DNA of 64,000 bases from an uncultured Lachnospiraceae bacterium. Its GTDB lineage: Bacteria; Bacillota; Clostridia; Lachnospirales; Lachnospiraceae. The position numbers and the translations under genes are program-made. Each line of letters starts with the position of its first letter. The first letter of the stretch is position 1. The stretch spans positions 1 through 64,000 of the forward strand of contig CAMWXE010000019.1 in assembly GCA_947178145.1 (NCBI GenBank). The letters run 5' to 3'. The notes beneath the pieces were generated by a model, which saw only the letters and a list, made by a program, of their open reading frames with translations, searched no databases and was not told the DNA's origin. This document shows positions 53,138 through 61,199 of the stretch, one piece after another.

Positions 53138-53166
53138 ATAGTATTTTACCATAATTATTTGCACAA
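53138..53166 (-). promoter_or_regulatory. Promoter of the flavodiiron gene
   Basis: On the minus strand: TTGTGC (53161-53166), 17-base spacer, TACTAT (53138-53143). A second, overlapping choice (TTGCCA with a TAAAAT-like -10) exists. Confidence 0.45.
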
Positions 53167-53261
53167 TTGTGGCAAGGGTATGTCCATTCGGGCAAATATA
53201 ATGACTAGCGATATTATAACATAAAATGGTATGGATACCAAACTGTTTACAGATTTTTAAC

Positions 53262-53316
53262 AAAAAACTCCTATTCAGTATGCGGCGGTTTTGTCAAATG
53301 CATACTGATATAGGAG
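53262..53316 (-). terminator. Long terminator hairpin
   Basis: GCTCCTATATCAGTATGC pairs with GCATACTGAATAGGAG, with TTTTTTG after it on the minus strand. It is the terminator of the truncated gene at 53338. Confidence 0.8.
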
Positions 53317-53337
53317 CTTTTATCTGCTATGGCTTAA

Positions 53338-53427
53338 TTATTTGTCAAACTCCGGGTTAAACGCATAGAAGTTGCGCGAGTCGAGATTCTCCTGCGCGAT
53401 GCGGAGCGCTTCGCCGAAATTATGAAT
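53338..53427 (-). pseudogene. C-terminal stub of an unidentified gene
   Basis: The minus strand reads GEALRIAQENLDSRNFYAFN, then PEFDK-stop, a convincing protein tail of about 29 codons with no start. It still has its strong terminator. The rest of the gene has been lost, probably when the Rpn-like gene region arrived. I do not recognise the parent family. Confidence 0.45.
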
Positions 53428-53533
53428 TTAAGTAACTGGCTTCAAACCCAGTGTTCACAGGTGTTTGAGGACAATTGCTGTCATTCAGTCAAACGCTTCT
53501 TTCCGTGGAACTAAAGCCGTATTTCGCCCATGC

Positions 53534-54547
53534 TTACTTCCAATATAACCTCATAAGCTCTTCCGTCTCCTCTTCATTCTTCTGGTACTTGACCATAAAT
53601 GACTTTTTCACATCTTCTCTCGATACCCCTAATTCTTTTGCAAACGTAATTGCACCTATGATTTCACCTTCATTCCTTCCCTCGTTTCTTCCTTCCTTTC
53701 TTCCTTCCTTTCTTCCTTCCTTTCTTCCTTCAAGTCTACTCTCTTCTCGCATTTCCTGTATTGCAAGGCACATGTCAATGGTCTCCTTTCCCTCATCAAT
53801 CTTCATATTGGAATTTGTTGCCGCATTGATGATCTCAACCGCGCTTCTCTCTACATTTTTGAATCTCTGTTCCGTTCCGATAATCTCGTCAAGTCTCTTT
53901 TTATCATTAGAATACTTAATGTATTTCATTATCTCCCGCATATTTGTTTGAAATTCATCAATTTCATCATCTGACAATCCTCTGGGTGCGATCAAATTAA
54001 CGCGATAGTCTGCAACATATTTAAGGACTTCCTCGCCACAGTCTGTATACATTTCCCGCAGGCTCAACGGTCCGTCCCACTCTTCCGCTCCAAAGTATAT
54101 GACAATTGTCATCACCGGGAGCAGCTTGTCACTTTTCCAGAAACCACTTAAAAACTCATCTCCTGATGGCCTGTTATCCTTCGACTTGGTGTCCTTATGC
54201 GAAATGGACGCCTTTGTTACCTGATGCGCAAGCTGCAGAAAATCGTATAATCCGTCCTTCACAGGCATTGCATAATTGATCTTTCCTTCGTTCTCAACTG
54301 CCAGTAAACAATAGGCAACCAATCCATCTGTCATAGTCAACAACATCTTTAATACATCGCGGTATCGCTGCTCTGGTACAGATGCCTGGTCCGCTCCATA
54401 TGGAACCGCAATCTCCGTAGTGTCAAGTTCAACCAGTCTGTCAGGAACAATTACCTGCCGTCCGTGATATAGAAACTGATTAAAAACATCTGCAAATATA
54501 GATGGTTGTTTCATATATTCTTTTGTGAGTGTATCCAGCCTCCCCAT
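53534..54547 (-). CDS. Rpn-like PD-(D/E)XK nuclease/transposase family protein
   Basis: About 337 residues. The N-terminus MGRLDTLTKEYMKQPSIFAD with FNQFLYHGRQ is typical of Lachnospiraceae Rpn-family proteins. The core includes QRYRDVLKMLL, YCLLAVENEGKINYAMP (the conserved E-N-E) and TIVIYFGAEEWDGP. The C-terminal third has a repeat RLEGRKEGRKEGRKEGRNEG from 12-bp DNA repeats, then a helical end. Rpn proteins promote RecA-independent recombination; this copy is intact, unlike the one at 1.7-2.6 kb. Start at 54547 (CGAGGTGAAGAAC); it has its own promoter. Confidence 0.8.
   Translation of the reverse strand: MGRLDTLTKEYMKQPSIFADVFNQFLYHGRQVIVPDRLVELDTTEIAVPYGADQASVPEQRYRDVLKMLLTMTDGLVAYCLLAVENEGKINYAMPVKDGLYDFLQLAHQVTKASISHKDTKSKDNRPSGDEFLSGFWKSDKLLPVMTIVIYFGAEEWDGPLSLREMYTDCGEEVLKYVADYRVNLIAPRGLSDDEIDEFQTNMREIMKYIKYSNDKKRLDEIIGTEQRFKNVERSAVEIINAATNSNMKIDEGKETIDMCLAIQEMREESRLEGRKEGRKEGRKEGRNEGRNEGEIIGAITFAKELGVSREDVKKSFMVKYQKNEEETEELMRLYWK
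53688..53730. repeat. 12-bp tandem repeat in the Rpn-like gene
   Basis: CTTCCTTCCTTT-type unit repeated three to four times, encoding GRKE repeats. Such tracts change length by slippage in whole codons and are usual in this family. Confidence 0.8.
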
Positions 54548-54622
54548 GTTCTTCACCTCGTTATTTCTGCAGTTTTTCCCAGCGTATCCATCCTATTATC
54601 ATCCCATGATTCGTATATAACT

Positions 54623-54651
54623 ATCATACCTTATACGCAAAATCGTATCAA
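54623..54651 (-). promoter_or_regulatory. Promoter of the Rpn-like gene
   Basis: On the minus strand: TTGATA (54646-54651), 17-base spacer, TATGAT (54623-54628). Confidence 0.7.
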
Positions 54652-54955
54652 GAATTATTTTGACTTTCTAACCTGATATCCTATAACTTCCAGCTCCGTC
54701 CCCTATATACCCTCATAAGTTCTCTGACTAAATCACCGCTCTTTTGTACTCAAACGTAAAAATATCGTATTACAGTTCACTCCGTTCCAGTAACAGGCAA
54801 AAATCCATGCAAAATTATCAGTTTTCTGAAAGCATGGAAGAAAAGCAGCCACCGCAAACCGCTCGACTGATTCGCCACACACAGGATACCATTCTTGCAA
54901 GCTATTCCCTATTCCCATTCCTTTTTGAGGCCGCTTCACGGATTCAGGTATACTC
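54652..54955. other. Intergenic stretch, nothing recognised
   Basis: About 300 bp between the Rpn promoter and the end of the AlgX-like gene. It holds no gene I can support, no clear hairpin with a T run and no copy of the repeats found elsewhere. Short frames on both strands lack ribosome binding sites. Confidence 0.5.
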
Positions 54956-56044
54956 TTATTCGATCGTATTTAATGGAATCTCAATATTTCCAAGAGCTTC
55001 CAGATTCCGCTCCACAATCTCAATCAATACAAAGTCGCATTCTGTATTCTCCACAAGCGAAAGGTCGTACGGCATGGAACGATAAAATGCAGCCTGTCTA
55101 AATGTTCCACCTATATATGGAATCAGTGCCCTGCCAAAGCTGTCGCGATACACAAGAATTGATCTGCCATTTCCTTCTTCTGAGAAGGTACCGATTTTCA
55201 TATCATCCAGACTATGCACTCTGCCTGTATATTCATATTCCTTGCCATCATCATACATGTGCTGATTATCAAAGTGATCCTCTGTCGGGAAAAGAATGTT
55301 ATAAAGATCTGGTTCATGACTTTTTTCCACCGTATAATCTGCAAGCCCATATCGGTCCGGCAGGTCAAATGCCGCATATATCTCGTTTAAAACAAGTCTT
55401 GCACCTGTATTGTTCCAGTGTGTGTCCTCCCGAAAATACAAATACTGCGCATCCTGTGTCTTTGCATCAAGCAGTATCTGATATGCATCCACAAAAGGAA
55501 CCTCCTTCTCCCTCATCCGCTCCTGGAGCAGTGTAAGATTCGTCACTTCTGCCCTCTTTCCAAATCGTGCTGGCATATATTCGGGATAAATACTATTTTT
55601 ATTTGGCACGATGACTATGAGCGGTTCTTTGCCCTGCTCACGGATATAGCTGCACACTTCGCAGAGCCTGACAGATATCCTCTCAATCTCTGTATCACAT
55701 AATCTGATTCCGACATAATCACCAAGCGTTTCATCAAAGAACAGCCATCCTTCTCTTCCAATCACCACCTGATCGTCACATGGTGTGCGAAGCAGCCTCA
55801 GTTTCAACAGACTGTCCGCTCTGATCAGCTCACTGCGGAAAGCAAAATGCTCTGCCGCATACGTCTGCAGATCACCAGTATAGTCAGCATTCCATGTCCC
55901 ATCTTCTGCCCGGAGAACCGGATACCTCGATAAGATCCGGTTCTCTGTCAACTCGTTCCTGTAAAACAGCATCCCTGTCGAGGGAACCATGCAGATAATC
56001 CAGAATAACAAAACATAAGCCCACAATCCAATTTTCTTTTTCAT
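54956..56044 (-). CDS. AlgX/AlgJ-like SGNH acetyltransferase
   Basis: About 362 residues. One N-terminal membrane anchor (WAYVLLFWIICMVPSTG), then an extracytoplasmic SGNH-like domain: IGREGWLFFDE, the D-x-H motif in FREDTHWNNTGARL and the serine in LVYRDSFGRALIPY. These three match the AlgJ/AlgX catalytic residues that move acetyl groups to exopolysaccharide. Start at 56044 behind GGGAGTG. It follows the MBOAT gene, its expected partner. Confidence 0.82.
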   Translation of the reverse strand: MKKKIGLWAYVLLFWIICMVPSTGMLFYRNELTENRILSRYPVLRAEDGTWNADYTGDLQTYAAEHFAFRSELIRADSLLKLRLLRTPCDDQVVIGREGWLFFDETLGDYVGIRLCDTEIERISVRLCEVCSYIREQGKEPLIVIVPNKNSIYPEYMPARFGKRAEVTNLTLLQERMREKEVPFVDAYQILLDAKTQDAQYLYFREDTHWNNTGARLVLNEIYAAFDLPDRYGLADYTVEKSHEPDLYNILFPTEDHFDNQHMYDDGKEYEYTGRVHSLDDMKIGTFSEEGNGRSILVYRDSFGRALIPYIGGTFRQAAFYRSMPYDLSLVENTECDFVLIEIVERNLEALGNIEIPLNTIE

Positions 56045-56125
56045 ATAAACACTCCCTGTCACTTGTGCAATTCCATTGATGAAGCACGCCCATTCATTCC
56101 TCGTACTTCTATGATATAATAGCAA

Positions 56126-57499
56126 TCAAAATCTGAAATAAATAAACGGATTGTAACTGCCTGAAGCCAGCTCCATGATGCACGCAACCAGCAGGGCCAC
56201 AGACGCCGCATAGAAAACAATCTCATTTTTTATTTTTTGTTTGAGTATGCAGGAAACTGGTGTAGAAAGTACTGCAGCTGCAATGACACAAACTGCATGC
56301 CAGGGCGTCAGAAGCTTTGCCAGCATCATCATCTCGAACGCTTCCATTTGAAAACCTGTAAACATTGCGCCGAGAATATGTACCGCCTGTCCGACTGTAT
56401 CCGCCCTGAAGATCACAAACCCACAGATTATCACAAGCATTGTATAGGTATGCGCAAATATTCTGTTTTTGGGCGGAACCCACCCTTTATCTTCCAGTAT
56501 CATAAACAGTCCATGAAACAGCCCCCACAGCAAAAATGTCCAGTTTGCACCATGCCAAATTCCTGTTGCCATAAATACCACCAATTTGTTCCGCATTGTA
56601 CGCACTTCGCCATTCCTGTTTCCGCCCAACGGAATATAAAGATATTCCTTAAACCACGTTGACAGGGAAATATGCCATCTGTGCCAAAATTCCCGTATGT
56701 TTGTAGAAATATATGGATACTGGAAATTTTCCTGGAACGTAAACCCGAACATCCTTCCAAGCCCGACCGCCATATCGGAATATCCGCTAAAATCAAAGTA
56801 AATCTGAAAAATGTAGCAGACCGCTGACACCCACGCTGTAAGTGCCATATTCAACTGTGTCGTATAAAGTGTATCGACAATATAAGCCATTGTGTTTGCA
56901 ATCAGCAGTTTCTTTCCTAATCCGCTGATAAATCGTCTAATCCCGACAGCTGCATCCTCTATCGTGACAGCTCTGTCTGACAGGTATTTTTCTATGTCAT
57001 GGTACTTTATAATTGGTCCTGCGATCAGCTGTGGAAAAAACGAGATATAGAGCATCAGCTTCCAGACATTTTTCTGTACCAGCTCTCTGTCCCTGTACAC
57101 ATCGATACAATATGAAAGCGCCTGAAAAGTATAAAAAGAGATGCCAATTGGAAGTGCAATTTCAGGAAAGGATGGCTGCCCTCCAAGCAGCCCTCCTATC
57201 GTTTGAACAAACAGCGTCGCATATTTGAATATGACAAGCAGTCCGAGATTGAACACAACTGCCATGCAGAGGAAAATCCTTGATCCGCTCTGATAACCAG
57301 CAATCAACCGCGCTATTACATAATTTACCAGGATAGAAAGCACCATCAAAATGAGGTACATCGGTTCCCCAAATGCATAGAAGGATAGGCTTGCCAGTAT
57401 CAGCAAAGCATTTTTCATTTTTATGCCAGGACAGAGACAGTACGCGATGTATACGGCAGGAAGAAAGAAAAACAGGAATATGACAGAACTAAATACCAT
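56126..57499 (-). CDS. MBOAT-family O-acyltransferase (AlgI-like)
   Basis: 457 residues, about eleven membrane helices. Takes acetyl groups across the membrane for polysaccharide O-acetylation. Motifs: FPQLIAGPIIKYHDI, FSGYSDMAVGLGRMFGF, REFWHRWHISLSTWFKEYLY-type block, and the active-site His in GIWHGANWTFLLWGLFHG. GGAAGGTAGGTAACAGAA lies before the ATG. Third of four genes with an SGNH protein, a lipoprotein and an AlgX-like protein. Confidence 0.92.
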   Translation of the reverse strand: MVFSSVIFLFFFLPAVYIAYCLCPGIKMKNALLILASLSFYAFGEPMYLILMVLSILVNYVIARLIAGYQSGSRIFLCMAVVFNLGLLVIFKYATLFVQTIGGLLGGQPSFPEIALPIGISFYTFQALSYCIDVYRDRELVQKNVWKLMLYISFFPQLIAGPIIKYHDIEKYLSDRAVTIEDAAVGIRRFISGLGKKLLIANTMAYIVDTLYTTQLNMALTAWVSAVCYIFQIYFDFSGYSDMAVGLGRMFGFTFQENFQYPYISTNIREFWHRWHISLSTWFKEYLYIPLGGNRNGEVRTMRNKLVVFMATGIWHGANWTFLLWGLFHGLFMILEDKGWVPPKNRIFAHTYTMLVIICGFVIFRADTVGQAVHILGAMFTGFQMEAFEMMMLAKLLTPWHAVCVIAAAVLSTPVSCILKQKIKNEIVFYAASVALLVACIMELASGSYNPFIYFRF

Positions 57500-57508
57500 T
57501 TCTGTTAC

Positions 57509-58297
57509 CTACCTTCCAAACAATTCTATGAAGGATACTGTATCGCCCTCCATCTGCAGCCCCAGTGTCTTTCCGTCTGTTTCATACAAAAGCTCTGTGC
57601 CTTCCTCCGTATAACCACTCCCGTATGCCGCAATCACATCTGCTTTCGTACTCCCTATATGAATTCCTGACGGGAGTGCCTCATGGCCTGTAATCTCGAT
57701 AATCGCAATGCGATCTGCCCCACTTGTAACATAAGTGTAGATGGTGACACCTCCGTAAATGTATATTTTGTCCTCGCCTGCCTCCACACAGCTTTTTGCG
57801 GCGCTGTATTCATCCGGCTCACCTAACGCTGACACATAGTCACGCATATCTCCCTGGAGCGCAACTGCCGTCCCCCTTACAGATACCATGTAATCCGACA
57901 CTGACACAAGGCCCTCTGTTGCGAACTGCTGCGTCTCTGTATTGAATTGCATTTCCGTTTTTGGTGCTGCAGTTGTTTCAGACTGCATCTCAGATTCGGT
58001 TTCTGATTTGTCCATCTTGGGCTCTTCTAACTCATCCTCCGCTTTTTGCGATTTCGTCTGCAAATGCGTTTCGGTTTCGGGAGCTGCTTCCTCTTCGTTT
58101 CTGGTATCTGCCTGCATCACTGCTTCTGTTTCCGTCCCTGTCTGTGTTTCTTCTAGTTTTATATCTGTTTCTATATCTGTCTCTGTCACAGATTCCTGTG
58201 GAATCGTTGGAACCTCATTCTTTGATGTACCGCAGCCCACCACTGTTATGGCAAGTATGACTGTGGTAACCAGCTGTATCAATTGACTTTTCCGCAT
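57509..58297 (-). CDS. Lipoprotein with acidic linker and small C-terminal domain
   Basis: 262 residues. Signal peptide ending VVGCGTS (lipobox). Residues about 25-125 are a Glu/Thr-rich disordered linker. The C-terminal domain (about 130-262) has the pattern ALGEPDEYSAAKSC, KIYIYGGVTIYTY and GIHIGSTKADVIAAYG, reminiscent of SmpA/BLIP-like repeats (G-x-S/T-xx-D-V). It probably binds a partner at the membrane surface of the acetylation complex. AAAAAGGAGAGAATCAGTT before the ATG. The function is inferred from position only. Confidence 0.65.
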   Translation of the reverse strand: MRKSQLIQLVTTVILAITVVGCGTSKNEVPTIPQESVTETDIETDIKLEETQTGTETEAVMQADTRNEEEAAPETETHLQTKSQKAEDELEEPKMDKSETESEMQSETTAAPKTEMQFNTETQQFATEGLVSVSDYMVSVRGTAVALQGDMRDYVSALGEPDEYSAAKSCVEAGEDKIYIYGGVTIYTYVTSGADRIAIIEITGHEALPSGIHIGSTKADVIAAYGSGYTEEGTELLYETDGKTLGLQMEGDTVSFIELFGR

Positions 58298-58334
58298 AAC
58301 TGATTCTCTCCTTTTTCTGTTGTCTGCTATTTTA

Positions 58335-59255
58335 TCAGCCCATCTCCCGGCTGTGCATATATGGCAGTACTGTTTGTTGTCTCCTGCACCTCTTCAATCG
58401 TGAATTTTGAACTACTGGCATTATTGCCGCAGATGTCCGCTGCATCTGCTGGATTGTCAGGAGCACATCTGAGAGCAGGTCCACATAAGTCCCATCATCC
58501 CAGTGAACAGTGTCAATCATCCGGTCCGGACAGCGCTCTGCGTAGAATGCGGTATAGTCCAGAAAACGATCTGGAAATGCTGCTGCAAGCGCATTGTTGA
58601 TCGCATCCTTATGCTTTATGCCGCGGTAATATTTCTTCATTGTGCCAATCGACATAAAATAGCAATCCGCCTCTGGAAATTCGTATTCTATCCAGTTCCG
58701 ATAAGAATTTACATAAAAATCACCGACAGCCAGAGTGTCTTCCAGCGCGGCATTCGCTCCGTGAAAGGAGATAATATTCCAATGTTCGATGTTGGGATTC
58801 GTATCCATGATCTCATGAATCTTTTCTACTCCCCGTCCCCGGGTTCCCATACCGTCACTGTAGATATAATTTTTGCTCATCTGTATAAATATCTCCTCTT
58901 CGCTGTCGTTTCCCTCAAACACGAAAAACAGGTTTCCCATCATGGTAAATGTGTTTGGTTTCCCATCCTGCGTGACAGACTGGCTGTCATCCCAAATATA
59001 TCCATAAATGACAGGAACTGTCCCGCCATAGTCCCATACACCCCCATTATCGACTGTCTCAAATGCAACCGCGTGCGATGCGATAACACTGTGGCTCTCC
59101 CCCACAAATATGTACCCTTCCTCATGATAAACCCCGTCACTTATATATATGGTCAGCGCACTGGCCGTTCCCCCTGACTCAAACAACATTGTAAGCAACA
59201 GTACTACTGCCATAACCACCTTAATCACTTCTTTTTTTCTCATATGACTCTGCAT
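58335..59255 (-). CDS. Secreted SGNH-like hydrolase/acetyltransferase
   Basis: 306 residues. Signal peptide (VIKVVMAVVLLLTMLFESG). The catalytic Ser is likely in FVGESHS, with the D-x-x-H pair in MIDTVHWDDGTY near the end and a conserved Asn/Gly in FHGANAALEDT. It may transfer or remove acetyl groups on the same polysaccharide as the AlgX-like enzyme. The final 25 residues are basic and of odd composition, which may be an altered 3' end. CCAGGAGGAAAAAAC precedes the ATG. Confidence 0.7.
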   Translation of the reverse strand: MQSHMRKKEVIKVVMAVVLLLTMLFESGGTASALTIYISDGVYHEEGYIFVGESHSVIASHAVAFETVDNGGVWDYGGTVPVIYGYIWDDSQSVTQDGKPNTFTMMGNLFFVFEGNDSEEEIFIQMSKNYIYSDGMGTRGRGVEKIHEIMDTNPNIEHWNIISFHGANAALEDTLAVGDFYVNSYRNWIEYEFPEADCYFMSIGTMKKYYRGIKHKDAINNALAAAFPDRFLDYTAFYAERCPDRMIDTVHWDDGTYVDLLSDVLLTIQQMQRTSAAIMPVVQNSRLKRCRRQQTVLPYMHSREMG

Positions 59256-59272
59256 GTTTTTTCCTCCTGGAA

Positions 59273-59602
59273 TTACTCAATCTCATTCTCTTTTCGACGT
59301 TTGTTCAACAGCCTCTCTATTGCCGTTGCCGAATATCCTCCGGCTCTTGCGATCTTAGCCCGTTCATGTCTGCTTGGTTCCTTTTCCGCAAGATCTGCAA
59401 TAAACTCCGGGCGATACAGACGCATTGGACAGTCAATCTTATCCCCATGATAATGTTTGAACAGTTTCAGCATTGCATCACGTCCGATAATGTCAAAAAG
59501 CTCTAAGTAGCTGTCACTCAAAGCCTCCGCCTCCCTTCCATCAACCTGAAAGGATTCATAAATAATTTCATCATTAATATTATTAAAATCAATTGGAACC
59601 AC
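59273..59602 (-). CDS. Small Mor-like / HTH protein, first gene of the acetylation cluster
   Basis: 109 residues. The central part (IGRDAMLKLFKHYHGDKIDCP) resembles the L-x-x-x-F/Y-G-G-x-x-I-x-x-P block of Mor transcription activators, and the C-terminus (ARAGGYSATAIERLLNKRRK) looks like a helix-turn-helix. It starts with GTG behind ACAGGAGGTGATAAG and ends 18 bp before the SGNH gene, so it may regulate the cluster. The family call is tentative. Confidence 0.5.
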   Translation of the reverse strand: MVPIDFNNINDEIIYESFQVDGREAEALSDSYLELFDIIGRDAMLKLFKHYHGDKIDCPMRLYRPEFIADLAEKEPSRHERAKIARAGGYSATAIERLLNKRRKENEIE

Positions 59603-59680
59603 CTTATCACCTCCTGTTTCAAAGTGTATCAGTATTCATGATACAAATCTAATAGCAAAGAATATGCTTTTGATTACGGT

Positions 59681-59727
59681 AAATGCATATACTTTTACAA
59701 TGCAAAATGCATACACTTTTGCATTGC
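59681..59727. repeat. 24-bp direct repeats upstream of the Mor-like gene
   Basis: AAATGCATATACTTTTACAATG (59681) and AAATGCATACACTTTTGCATTG (59705), 24 bp apart, with further TGCATTTT-like words nearby. They lie about 80-125 bp upstream of the Mor-like gene and could be its operators. The rest of the 59603-59938 gap shows no gene. Confidence 0.5.
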
Positions 59728-59938
59728 CAAATATTTGCATTTTGATAACAACATGACTACTATTATAACCAGCGACATGGTGTCAAAGTAACACCATCAC
59801 TGTTGACAAGCTGTTTCTTTCCATACAGTCAGTAGGGCATTTTAAATCTGCTGAATCATGAAATATGCTGCAATTTCACTCATATGATAGTAACCAACGC
59901 TGTCCATCTCTGTGGAGCAATATAAGGAGGTCGTCAAT

Positions 59939-60037
59939 ATGGCTAATCTGGCAAAAGAATACACTGACATCAAAAATGTCAAACACAACGTCGAACATCT
60001 TATTTTAGCATCTGATAAGAGAAATAATACAGAATAG
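59939..60037 (+). CDS. Short 32-aa frame with a strong ribosome binding site, probably truncated
   Basis: [20 protein letters not shown] then [12 protein letters not shown]-stop, with AAGGAGGTCGTCAAT before the ATG. After the TAG the same frame goes on [20 protein letters not shown]-stop, which also looks like protein, so a nonsense change in a longer gene is possible. It overlaps the 3' end of the zinc-ribbon gene on the other strand by 38 bp. Confidence 0.35.
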   Translation: MANLAKEYTDIKNVKHNVEHLILASDKRNNTE

Positions 60038-60365
60038 ATTTTCGAAGAATTGTTACATGCCCTGACTGGACCACGTAAACATTTTCTAAATAATTCCTAA
60101 GTAATACAGGCGCTTTTTCAACTAATTCTTTAGCTTCCTTTAATCCAAGCCCAGTCCACTCCCGTACTGTCCGTATAACGCTGACTTTATTAACACCTAC
60201 ATCCATTAATACTACATCCAGTTTGTCTGACATCTGTTCATCTCCAACATCAGATGTATGTATCTGAGCATCCATAACTTCTTCGTTATATACCACTTTT
60301 GCTCCACATTGCGTACAAAACGATGCTCCTTCCTCTATTTGATTGCCACACTTATTGCAAAACAT
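60000..60365 (-). CDS. Zinc-ribbon protein with L7/L12 C-terminal-like domain, altered 3' end
   Basis: About 121 residues. Zinc ribbon [21 protein letters not shown], then an L7/L12 C-terminal-like segment ([27 protein letters not shown]). After VLLRNYLEN the normal end of this domain is missing and the sequence is unlike the family ([20 protein letters not shown]), which suggests that the gene was cut by a rearrangement. Start at 60365 behind GAGGAGGAAGAAT. Similar fusions occur in Clostridia; role unknown. Confidence 0.6.
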   Translation of the reverse strand: MFCNKCGNQIEEGASFCTQCGAKVVYNEEVMDAQIHTSDVGDEQMSDKLDVVLMDVGVNKVSVIRTVREWTGLGLKEAKELVEKAPVLLRNYLENVYVVQSGHVTILRKSILYYFSYQMLK

Positions 60366-60501
60366 ATTCTTCCTCCTCATATAAAATCTTTTGCTGCTCA
60401 ATACGAAAGCTACAAGGTACTACTAATTACCCCTCTACTTATTATAATCAGATTTTTGTTCTTTTTGGTCTGCTGCCAGCAGACATTTTCATGGCACATG
60501 C

Positions 60502-60547
60502 AAAAAGCTGGAAACTTCCATAATCTATGTGAACTTTCCAGCTTTTT
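60502..60547. terminator. Bidirectional terminator
   Basis: Perfect 13-bp stem AAAAAGCTGGAAA / TTTCCAGCTTTTT with a 20-base loop. It ends the minus-strand stub at 60560. Confidence 0.85.
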
Positions 60548-60559
60548 CGCTTCCTGTAT

Positions 60560-60715
60560 TCAATTCTCCGCATTGAGTTGTGTTAAAATTTCATCAGAGG
60601 TTTTATCACCGGAAATCCAATCGTAATCCCCATGAAATTGATAAGATGTATATTCCTTTTCCGTAATTTCAGTATTTCCATAATAATAAAATGGTTCCTC
60701 ACTGCTACATATTTA
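60560..60715 (-). pseudogene. C-terminal gene stub beside a family B repeat
   Basis: The minus strand reads SEEPFYYYGNTEITEKEYTS, then YQFHGDYDWISGDKTSDEIL and TQLNAEN-stop: about 50 coding-looking codons without a start. The upstream part is cut off within 10 bp of the family B repeat (60726), so insertion or recombination at the repeat removed it. The parent family is unknown. Confidence 0.5.
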
Positions 60716-60725
60716 GTCAACTATA

Positions 60726-60885
60726 AGGAACTGTAGAAAAATAAGTGACACATCTTGACTTGTCTATTTCTCCGATTGTGCATGTCAAAAAGCCTCGCCG
60801 TAGCCCACTACGCCTACGTTTTTTGACATACACCCTCGAAGAAATATCCTGCGCAATCTGCATCACTTATTTTCCTACAGTTCCT
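60726..60885. repeat. Family B palindromic repeat (MITE-like)
   Basis: 160 bp with imperfect terminal inverted repeats AGGAACTGTAGAAAAATAAG / CTTATTTTCCTACAGTTCCT. The centre has GTAGCCCACTACG, like CATAGCCCGCTATG in family A, flanked by TGTCAAAAAG / CTTTTTGACA-like arms. It encodes no protein. A further end fragment (TTATTTTTCTACAATTCCTTA) is at 60908-60928. Confidence 0.75.
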
Positions 60886-60978
60886 AACTTATGTCTTAAG
60901 TTTAAGCAATTATTTTTCTACAATTCCTTATTGACTGCCCAGTAGGATTCATAAATTATGGCGCCACACTGATCCATA

Positions 60979-61125
60979 TTATATATCCCTTTCCTGAATA
61001 GGAGTACCACAATTACCACAGAATGCAGAATCACCGGCAAGTGCCATACTGTAATTTTGACAATGCACTCCACTTTGTGGCATCTTTTCCCGTGCAAAAT
61101 CCGAAATAACTTCACTATTTGATGC
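60979..61125 (-). pseudogene. Zinc-ribbon gene stub
   Basis: The minus strand reads SEVISDFAREKMPQSGVHCQ and then LAGDSAFCGNCGTPIQERDI-stop. C-x-N-C-G is a zinc-ribbon half; the preceding HCQ would be the damaged other half. There is no start or ribosome binding site. Probably a relic of a zinc-ribbon protein of the same type as the one at 60 kb or of a kinase-linked protein. Confidence 0.4.
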
Positions 61126-61199
61126 TCATATTTTGTATTTTCTTATTTTTACATTATAATTAGTGACTGAATGCGTTAAATACCAGCATCGACAAGCTA

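Noticed and set aside
53688-53730. Microsatellite as a sign of assembly error
   Set aside because: The repeat keeps frame and encodes the GRKE tract that is usual in Rpn-family proteins.
54733-54939. 68-codon minus frame in the Rpn-AlgX gap
   Set aside because: No ribosome binding site, no recognisable protein character, and no neighbour spacing that suggests a gene.
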